In this document: piece by piece, positions 52,676 through 59,238 of the stretch | Position numbering within the stretch: position 1 is the stretch's first letter | Layout: each line of letters begins with the position of its first letter | Assembly: GCF_002954725.1 (NCBI RefSeq) | Contig: NZ_MSCQ01000002.1 | Coordinates: 171,960-231,197 of the forward strand | DNA from: Photobacterium phosphoreum | GTDB lineage: Bacteria > Pseudomonadota > Gammaproteobacteria > Enterobacterales > Vibrionaceae | DNA: 59,238 nucleotides | Reading direction: 5' to 3' | Notes under the pieces: generated by a model | Databases searched by the model: none | Told to the model about the DNA's origin: nothing | Seen by the model: only the letters and a program-made list of their open reading frames with translations | Position numbers and translations under genes: made by a program

Positions 52676-54793
52676 TTATTCTTGTGCTTGATGGTCGATA
52701 GCACTAAGAAAAAATGCAATTTCTTTTGCCAGTAACGCGATTAACTGATTGTTATCAAGACGATATATTTCATCTTCAATATAAGTAAAAGATTGATAAA
52801 TTAACTGCTCTTGTTTCGAAATATGTTTGAATAACTCAGTATGATTTAAGGTTTGTTGCAACAGTTGTTGAAGTTGTATTAATGAATGGGTTGCACTTTT
52901 TATCTCTGATTCTATTTGATTGCTGAGTATTATTTGTTCTTTATTTTCATTGATTTGCGTTAATATGCGTAAAATAATATTAGAGCTACGACTACAAAGA
53001 AGAATGTGTTCACTGGTTTGTGAATTACGTTGTGGTTCGCCTAAATATCCCATCCAGTGATCAAATAAGTTGGTATCGTAGACTACACAATCTTGGAAGT
53101 GGCGTTGTAATTTTTCGATGTGTTGTGGATCTTTATTTGCTAAGTAAAGATGAAAGCTAATCAAGTAGTCAGTATAACCTTTGATAGTGGTTGATAGTTG
53201 GGTTGGAAATGATTTCTTTTGCCAGCCAGGAGTGAGAATAAACACAAAAATAAGAGGAATAAATACTCCTAATACGGTGTTATCTAACCGTGGAAGCATG
53301 ATGTTGTCTCCCTGACCATTGAGTGAGAAGCCAGCAAAAACAAATAAAGTAACGAAGAAGACTGCAAACCCATAATGACGCGCAGAAGTATGAAAAAACA
53401 GTACAGCAGCAATACAGAAGACAAAAGGTAAAATGTCGGTTGATACTTGAAAGTGCAGTAAACCACCGACCACAATCAATCCACAAACCGTACCTGTAAG
53501 ACGCTGTAACAGCCGTGTCCATGTCATGGATAAATTCGGACGCAATATCAATAAGCTGGTCATTAATGTCCAAAATCCAAAATCGAGATTCAACGAACGA
53601 ACAACGATAAGGCCAGTGGTAAGACTCAATGTTCCACGAAGTGCGTGACGGAAATAACTTGATTTCAGTGTCATTTGACTAATGAGTTTTGAAACAAGAT
53701 CTTTCCATTTCCATGTTAGAACAATAGGTTTAGCTATAATTTGAGGGGTGATTGTAACCGTGGTTGCTTTGTTTTTAAGTTCTTGTAATAAAAGATAAAT
53801 AATATCTAATTTATTAATAAACGAATGTGCTGTTATTGCTTCATTTTGCGCTTCTTCTGCTACCTGATATTGACGTAAGGTTTTGAAATCGATCTCAGGT
53901 AGAGCTAAATGGTGTACGTTATTAACACTGACTTGCGCTAAATATTGGCTAATCTGTTGGTTTGCATAATGAATATTTTCTAACCATTGTGGGTTATATT
54001 GCTTTAATAATGGTGTTGACGTGAAATACATTAAGCGTGTTTGCTCGTTAATACGTTCTGCAATTTTTAAAAAACGATAAATGTCCTGTAATTTGGCGCT
54101 GTCTTCACCACAACAAAATTGCTGATGAATGCGGTATTCAAGGGTATGTGACAAAGTTGCTATTTGAGATCGGAATTGGGCAGATTTAATAAAGATCTGG
54201 TTTTTATCTGTTGCAAGTACAAACCCTTGATCGTGAAGCATGAGTTTCTTCGCTAATACTTGATAAAGATCCGATAAAATATCTTTTGATTCCTGATTTG
54301 GAAGGAAGTTAATTGCTAATGCTTGCCAAAAAATGTACCACACCGCGCCACCAGTAAGCCATGTGGGTATCATCCATACCGGACGGCCATCAAGGTGTAA
54401 TAACATCGCGTAAATGGCTAAGAGAATCGCTGCAAAACCAATTGCACCTAAACGTGGCGTTAATACTGCTAGCATAAAAAGAGCAAAGCTAACAATGGCT
54501 AATGAGCCTGCAAATAGCCATGAGTGTGGGAAAACGAGCTCAATACCTAAACTGATCAAGAAAAATAGCGGTAGGGCAATCGCAAAATCGTAGATGCGGT
54601 ATTTAGTCACACTTGAGGTATCGGCAAAACCACAACTAATACTGCCGAGTGAAAAAGCAATGCCCATAGTGACATGACCCATTAAAAACAATGGAATAGA
54701 ACTGCTCACAAAGCTAAGGGCGGCGATATTAGTTCTTAGATTAAAGAAAGTTCGCAGTGATGGGTAACGAAGTAAAATATTTGACTGAATCAT
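52676..54793 (-). CDS. yccS: YccS/YhfK-family FUSC membrane protein
   Basis: 705 residues from ATG 54793. Two membrane bundles of about five to six helices (residues ~20-165 and ~385-530) alternate with two soluble helical domains, the full-length YccS plan. FUSC hallmarks are ALRGTLSLTTGLIVVRSLNLDFGFWTLMTSLLILRPN and RLTGTVCGLIVVGG. It is the long relative of the half-length protein at 2592-3638. Transport substrate unknown. Confidence 0.87.
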   Translation of the reverse strand: MIQSNILLRYPSLRTFFNLRTNIAALSFVSSSIPLFLMGHVTMGIAFSLGSISCGFADTSSVTKYRIYDFAIALPLFFLISLGIELVFPHSWLFAGSLAIVSFALFMLAVLTPRLGAIGFAAILLAIYAMLLHLDGRPVWMIPTWLTGGAVWYIFWQALAINFLPNQESKDILSDLYQVLAKKLMLHDQGFVLATDKNQIFIKSAQFRSQIATLSHTLEYRIHQQFCCGEDSAKLQDIYRFLKIAERINEQTRLMYFTSTPLLKQYNPQWLENIHYANQQISQYLAQVSVNNVHHLALPEIDFKTLRQYQVAEEAQNEAITAHSFINKLDIIYLLLQELKNKATTVTITPQIIAKPIVLTWKWKDLVSKLISQMTLKSSYFRHALRGTLSLTTGLIVVRSLNLDFGFWTLMTSLLILRPNLSMTWTRLLQRLTGTVCGLIVVGGLLHFQVSTDILPFVFCIAAVLFFHTSARHYGFAVFFVTLFVFAGFSLNGQGDNIMLPRLDNTVLGVFIPLIFVFILTPGWQKKSFPTQLSTTIKGYTDYLISFHLYLANKDPQHIEKLQRHFQDCVVYDTNLFDHWMGYLGEPQRNSQTSEHILLCSRSSNIILRILTQINENKEQIILSNQIESEIKSATHSLIQLQQLLQQTLNHTELFKHISKQEQLIYQSFTYIEDEIYRLDNNQLIALLAKEIAFFLSAIDHQAQE

Positions 54794-55042
54794 TATCGGC
54801 ACGGTAGTTAATAAAAAATACGTATCTCTATAATTTATCGCTTGTTGGTATGTTTAGCCAGTGTAGTAGCTGATTTTAGTGATAAATTTATTGGATTAAA
54901 GGATTGTTTGTTGTTTTCTCGTTTTTAATTGATATTTTTGATTATGGCTAAAATCGCCATAATCATTGGAAGAAAATGCTATTTATTGTCATTGGTTTTC
55001 TCATTACTATTGCTCCATCAATAAGTTAAGAGCGATATTATT

Positions 55043-55702
55043 ATGCAACATCAAATTATTACTGATCTAAATAGCCGCTATACTACAAAGCAATACGATA
55101 AAACTAAAAAAATTAGTGCTGAAAATATAGATGTCATTAAAGAAGCAATTCGTTTATCTGCTTCATCAATTAATTCTCAACCATGGAAGTTTATTGTTCT
55201 TGAAAGTGATGAGGCAAAACAGCGTTTTCATCAAACAGTTGAAAATAAATTCCAATTTAACCAACATCATGCAATAGAAGCATCACATATTGTTTTGTTT
55301 GCATATAACCCTTCTTATACTAAAGATGACTACCGTCATGTAGTTGATGTTGAGGTGTCATCGGGACATTTACCTGCAGAAAAATATAATGATATGTTAG
55401 ATGGTGCTTATGGTTTTGCTGAATTAAATACCGATGAAAATGGATTTAATGGCCATTGGACAAAAGCGCAAAGTTATATCGCATTAGGAAATGTATTGCA
55501 TGTTCTTGCTCGTTTGGGTATTGCATCAACAACAATGGAAGGGATTGATTCACAATTGATTGGTTCAGTTTTTAAAGATGAACTTGATGGTTATGTTTGT
55601 GATGTTGCTCTTGCTATGGGATATCCTCTAGAAGAACAAGATTATAACTTTGGTTTACCAAAAGCGCGTCTAGCTGTTGATGACATTATTACTGTACTGT
55701 AA
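55043..55702 (+). CDS. Nitroreductase/flavin reductase, FRase I-like
   Basis: 219 residues, the length of A. fischeri FRase I and E. coli NfsB. Characteristic segments: RYTTKQYDKTKKIS, SASSINSQPWKFIV (FMN contacts), HWTKAQSYIALGNVLHVLARLGI and STTMEGIDSQLIG. It uses NAD(P)H to reduce flavins or nitro compounds through bound FMN. In luminous Vibrionaceae this enzyme type can supply FMNH2 to luciferase, though no lux gene is present here. The convergent LysR gene begins 19 bp downstream. Confidence 0.88.
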   Translation: MQHQIITDLNSRYTTKQYDKTKKISAENIDVIKEAIRLSASSINSQPWKFIVLESDEAKQRFHQTVENKFQFNQHHAIEASHIVLFAYNPSYTKDDYRHVVDVEVSSGHLPAEKYNDMLDGAYGFAELNTDENGFNGHWTKAQSYIALGNVLHVLARLGIASTTMEGIDSQLIGSVFKDELDGYVCDVALAMGYPLEEQDYNFGLPKARLAVDDIITVL

Positions 55703-55720
55703 TTAATTGATAAATAAGTA

Positions 55721-56662
55721 TCATACAGTTTTTTGTTTAGAGAGGTACATTTCCCAGCGTGGTGGTGTACCGATATGATCTTGTACTTCTCGAATAAACT
55801 CTTTTACCAGCATGGTATGTTTTCGATGAGGACAGATTGCATAAATAGCCGTATCTACACGAGAGATAATCATAGTTGGTAAGAGCTGTATTAATCCTTG
55901 TTGTTCTAGTGAACCCTCTAGATTAGATAAATCAATAAGCGCATAGCCTATACCATCTTTGGCTGCGTTTATCATGGTCTTTACATCACTGACTTTGTAT
56001 TTAGCTTGCATTTTATAGTGGCAAAATCGCTTACTTTTATCGGTGCTTTTAATCTGTAATTGATCAATCGTTAAGTCGACATTACTGTATACAATAGCTG
56101 GAAGTTCAGATAGTTGTTGTGGTGTATTAGGCATTCCATAACGTTGAATAAAGGCGTTTGAAGCAATTAATATAAAATGAGTATCGGCGATTTTTTTCGC
56201 AATTAAGTTTGATTCAGTCAATTTTCCAAGTCGAAATGCAATATCAAATTGTTCTGAAATAATGTCAGACTTTCTATCATCGAGTGAATGTACAATTTGG
56301 ATATCAGGATATTGTGTCATAAAGCGTGAAATGACGGGTTGCAAGTAGTTTTGACCAAAATAAATGGGTGACGTGATCCGTAAAATGCCTTTAGGGTGTG
56401 ATTGGTATGAGTTAGCAATGAGTTGGATATCATTTAAAGCATCGCTGAGTCTGGCTGTGTGTTTGAGAATATCCTCACCAGCAGACGTTAAAGAAAATGA
56501 ACGTGTCGAACGGTTTAATAGCTGAACACCTAATTCTGTTTCTAATTTTTTGATTTTTTTTGATAATGATGAATTATCCATATCATGCAATGCTGCTGCT
56601 TTTGAAAAAGAACCTTGATGAACAACATCAGCAAAAAGTAATAATTGGGTAGTAAGAGACAT
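55721..56662 (-). CDS. LysR-family transcriptional regulator
   Basis: 313 residues: an N-terminal winged helix (LLLFADVVHQGSFSKAAALHDMDNSSLSKKIKKLE, LLNRSTRSFSLTSAG) and a C-terminal substrate-binding domain (GILRITSPIYFGQNYLQPVISRF). It resembles AaeR/DmlR-type members. AAAGGA precedes the start. It faces the nitroreductase gene tail to tail, so it may not control it directly; the divergent neighbour is the large surface-protein gene. Confidence 0.9.
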   Translation of the reverse strand: MSLTTQLLLFADVVHQGSFSKAAALHDMDNSSLSKKIKKLETELGVQLLNRSTRSFSLTSAGEDILKHTARLSDALNDIQLIANSYQSHPKGILRITSPIYFGQNYLQPVISRFMTQYPDIQIVHSLDDRKSDIISEQFDIAFRLGKLTESNLIAKKIADTHFILIASNAFIQRYGMPNTPQQLSELPAIVYSNVDLTIDQLQIKSTDKSKRFCHYKMQAKYKVSDVKTMINAAKDGIGYALIDLSNLEGSLEQQGLIQLLPTMIISRVDTAIYAICPHRKHTMLVKEFIREVQDHIGTPPRWEMYLSKQKTV

Positions 56663-56936
56663 AAAATAATCCTTTAATATTATTGTAATAATGAATCAGC
56701 AAATTTAGGTATTATAATAACTGAAAGTTAGACACGATAGATGAATTATTAACGCTATCTGTTGAAAAATAATAATCAAAGTAAAAATAGTAAGTGAATT
56801 TTTTCATTTTGCAATTTTTAAAATAAATACATTTCCATTTTTAATCAGCCTATTGGTGATTTCTCATTTTTGATGCTTTGTTGGTTTAATATATGCATAT
56901 TTATTTTACCTCTCTAAATTAGCTAGATGATAAGAT

Positions 56937-59238
56937 ATGATATTAAAGCAAGATAACAAATATCGACAAATAACATTTAGCATACTCACTATGCTAATTA
57001 TCTTTTGTATCATATTTTCTACAGCGATTCATGCTGCACACTGGCGTGGTGGTGGCATAACATGGTCACCGGTAGCCTTAGATGCTGATGGTATTAAAAA
57101 TGATGTGATTATTTCATTAAAAACCGCATGTCATGTTAACCGATCAGATTGTAATGGTAACCGTGTGACTGTTTCTGGAGGAACAAAAACATATCTTGGT
57201 ATAATTACAAATCAGATTATTAATGGCGAATATAAATTAGAAGTATCAGAAACTCAAATTAAAGATGTTGATGTCAATACAACTTACTTTGCTAATTATG
57301 GTAGTTGTTGTCGAATTAGTTTGAAGAATAATTCTGGTGGTTCTTGGAATATTCAATCAACAATACTAGTACAAGGCGGAAATAGAGCACCGTTAATTGA
57401 TTTTCCAATTTTATATCAAGTACCTCAAAAAAATAATGATGGCTCAGTATTAACAAATTATACGATGAAAATTCCAGCATTAGATCCTGATGGTGACAAT
57501 ATTAAATTTCGTGTCGGTAATACGAGTGAAATGGGAGGGGGTGGTAACCCTCCAGGTTTGACGATTGATGAAAGTACGGGTGTTTTAACATGGAATAATT
57601 CTGGTACATTAGCTCCTGGCTTATACAGTGCCGGTATTGTTGTAGAAGATGTTGACAATAATGGGGTTATTAAATCTAAAACCCATTTCGATGTGTTATT
57701 TAACTTAGTTGATAAACCCGTCGTTAATTTCATGGCTTTTACTGATAGTGAAGTGATTGTTAAAAAAGGAGATAGTTATACTTTTAATGTTACAGGAACT
57801 AATATTAATGTTATGAGTTTAGGTGATATTTCTGGTGCTTTGGTTGAAACTGGCGTTGATGAATTTACCTTTACTCCCGGGCCTGTTGGCACAGGATTAG
57901 ATCCTGGTATTTACCCAATGACATATCAAGTTGTTGATACTACAAATAATTACGTTCATGGTTACTTTACTGTTACCTATATTGTCCCCGATCCTAATGC
58001 CCCTGAAATTCTAAATATTAATGGCGATAAATCTTTATATATTATGGGGCTTATTGCTTCTCTAGATGTTAACTCAGATGCAGTATCAACAGATATTGAT
58101 AGTGTTACCCTTAATGGCGGCCAGCTTAAAATTAATGTGGCCTATAAAGATGCTGCAAATGAAATTACCTTTATTGAATCCGTTGGTGATGGTGTCGGTG
58201 AAATTCGTGTTGATGCTCTAAATCAAGTCTACTATGAAGGGGTGCTATTTGGTGAAATTGATATAATTAACAATGGTGTTGGAAAGCCATTACAGATTAA
58301 TTTTATTGATGATGCAGCAACAACAACAACAGCCGCTGGATTAATGAAAGCAATTCGCTATCAGAATAATAGTAGCATTGTTGGTAATAGAGATATCAGT
58401 ATATATATTGAGGATGATACAGGATTAAGTAATATCTATGCGATGTCGACAGATGTGTTACAAGGTGATATGGGTGATGCATTATTAGCCGGTAACGATG
58501 CCTTCCATGGTGAAGCTGATAGTGACGGTAATTATATTATGGACCTTCGTTTAGGTACGTTGTGGGATCCTAATATAAATGAACAAGATAAACTGGCATT
58601 AGCTGATGATAACGATAATTTGGCTGATGATGATGGTGTGACATATTCTTTACCCTTTATCGATATTAATAATAATCTTGATTTAACCATTGAAATTCAA
58701 GAAGAAGTCGATAATGGACGTCAACTTCACGCTTGGGTTGATTTTAATCAAAATGGTGTATGGGAAGTCTCTGAAAAAGTCATTAATGATAATACTGCGA
58801 TCGTTGGTAGTAAGTTATATTCAATTACAATGCCTAATAATGTGTTATTGGGTTATAGCTTTTTACGTGTTCGCCTATGTAGCATGAATACAACCTGTGA
58901 TACACCTAATAGTATTGCTTATGATGGTGAGGTTGAAGATTATCGGTTATATTTCTCAGACTTAACTGCGAATACGACTTGTGATGTAGTGCTTCAAACG
59001 GATGCAACAGCAGGCAGTAACTACGCATTATCGCAATTAGATCCAGCCTCAAATCCAATGGCATTTTCATCATTATCGTCGCCAATTTCTATTTCTGGTC
59101 ATCCTACCATTTCTGATATTAGTAGCCTTGGTTTCAATCGCATACTAGGGTTATTTTATGGTACTTTTTACAGCGGCGGTAATGCCTACCTGTTTAATAC
59201 TGATCGCAATGGTAATTCATTTATTGGTCTGGATTCAA
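56937..59238 (+). CDS. Large secreted GEVED-domain surface protein (3' end outside window)
   Basis: At least 767 residues, open to the right edge. A signal-like helix (ILTMLIIFCIIFSTAIHAA) is followed by AHWRGGGITWSP and a Cys-containing beta domain. Then come cadherin/Ig-like repeats with Asp/Asn-rich turns (ALDPDGDNIKF, GVLTWNNSGTLAPGLYS). A GEVED domain follows around residues 590-670 (WVDFNQNGVWEVSEK through YDGEVEDYRLYF), then a domain like those in secreted Ca-binding adhesins. Probably an exported or cell-surface protein; function and anchoring cannot be judged without the C-terminus. Confidence 0.8.
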   Translation, partial: MILKQDNKYRQITFSILTMLIIFCIIFSTAIHAAHWRGGGITWSPVALDADGIKNDVIISLKTACHVNRSDCNGNRVTVSGGTKTYLGIITNQIINGEYKLEVSETQIKDVDVNTTYFANYGSCCRISLKNNSGGSWNIQSTILVQGGNRAPLIDFPILYQVPQKNNDGSVLTNYTMKIPALDPDGDNIKFRVGNTSEMGGGGNPPGLTIDESTGVLTWNNSGTLAPGLYSAGIVVEDVDNNGVIKSKTHFDVLFNLVDKPVVNFMAFTDSEVIVKKGDSYTFNVTGTNINVMSLGDISGALVETGVDEFTFTPGPVGTGLDPGIYPMTYQVVDTTNNYVHGYFTVTYIVPDPNAPEILNINGDKSLYIMGLIASLDVNSDAVSTDIDSVTLNGGQLKINVAYKDAANEITFIESVGDGVGEIRVDALNQVYYEGVLFGEIDIINNGVGKPLQINFIDDAATTTTAAGLMKAIRYQNNSSIVGNRDISIYIEDDTGLSNIYAMSTDVLQGDMGDALLAGNDAFHGEADSDGNYIMDLRLGTLWDPNINEQDKLALADDNDNLADDDGVTYSLPFIDINNNLDLTIEIQEEVDNGRQLHAWVDFNQNGVWEVSEKVINDNTAIVGSKLYSITMPNNVLLGYSFLRVRLCSMNTTCDTPNSIAYDGEVEDYRLYFSDLTANTTCDVVLQTDATAGSNYALSQLDPASNPMAFSSLSSPISISGHPTISDISSLGFNRILGLFYGTFYSGGNAYLFNTDRNGNSFIGLDS

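Noticed and set aside
57458..57733. Minus-strand ORF within the GEVED protein region
   Set aside because: A shadow of the long plus-strand reading frame, with no ribosome binding site or family resemblance.

Overview
The window looks like Vibrionaceae chromosome, most likely Photobacterium. It is AT-rich. It carries an enzyme resembling the FRase I flavin reductase of Aliivibrio fischeri, DUF3389 and DUF3157 proteins, paired OmpA-family porins and a YlqF-type GTPase. No rRNA, tRNA, CRISPR array or phage module was recognised.

Layout. 1-18.5 kb is mostly core-like: a REP-like repeat pair, an orphan ParS/MbcA-type antitoxin with its own palindromic operator, an M14 carboxypeptidase, a FUSC transporter, a cytochrome c, a periplasmic ATP-dependent DNA ligase, a PTS EIIC-like membrane protein, an 18-copy heptanucleotide tandem repeat, a coiled-coil membrane protein, a FAD oxidoreductase, two OmpA paralogues flanking a thioesterase/DUF3389 pair, RodA, a ROK sugar kinase, an MFS transporter and YlqF.

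18.5-35.1 kb is an accessory island between ylqF and a RluA-type pseudouridine synthase. Its first half (19.4-28.4 kb) is a nine-gene, same-strand, very AT-rich cluster that I read as a modified microcin/RiPP system. It has an HlyC-type lysine acyltransferase, a divergent SelO-like pseudokinase/AMPylase, a GT2 glycosyltransferase, a 79-residue precursor with a colicin V-type double-glycine leader, a CPBP membrane protease (candidate immunity protein), a radical SAM enzyme broken by a 5-bp tandem duplication, an HlyD-type adaptor, a C39-peptidase ABC exporter and a hexapeptide-repeat acyltransferase. I know of no described system with this combination. Downstream lie an IS256-type transposase scar, the glycine-rich tail of a decayed second bacteriocin, a small zinc-ribbon membrane protein and the decayed leader of another precursor. 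The second half (29.4-35.1 kb) is a four-gene Wadjet/MksBEFG-like SMC anti-plasmid system with an unusual gene order (D-C-A-B) and a short JetD.

35.1-59.2 kb returns to core-like content: the RluA-type synthase, an HPF-like protein, a cyoABCDE bo3 quinol oxidase operon followed by SCO, PCu(A)C and a small periplasmic protein, a roughly 1-kb gene-free region with a promoter flanked by two near-identical palindromes, DUF6789, a peroxiredoxin-like protein, a maltose-type PTS module (LacI repressor, GH13 alpha-glucosidase, EIICB, MapP-like phosphatase), DUF3157, YccS, nitroreductase, a LysR regulator, and a large GEVED-domain secreted protein that runs off the right edge.
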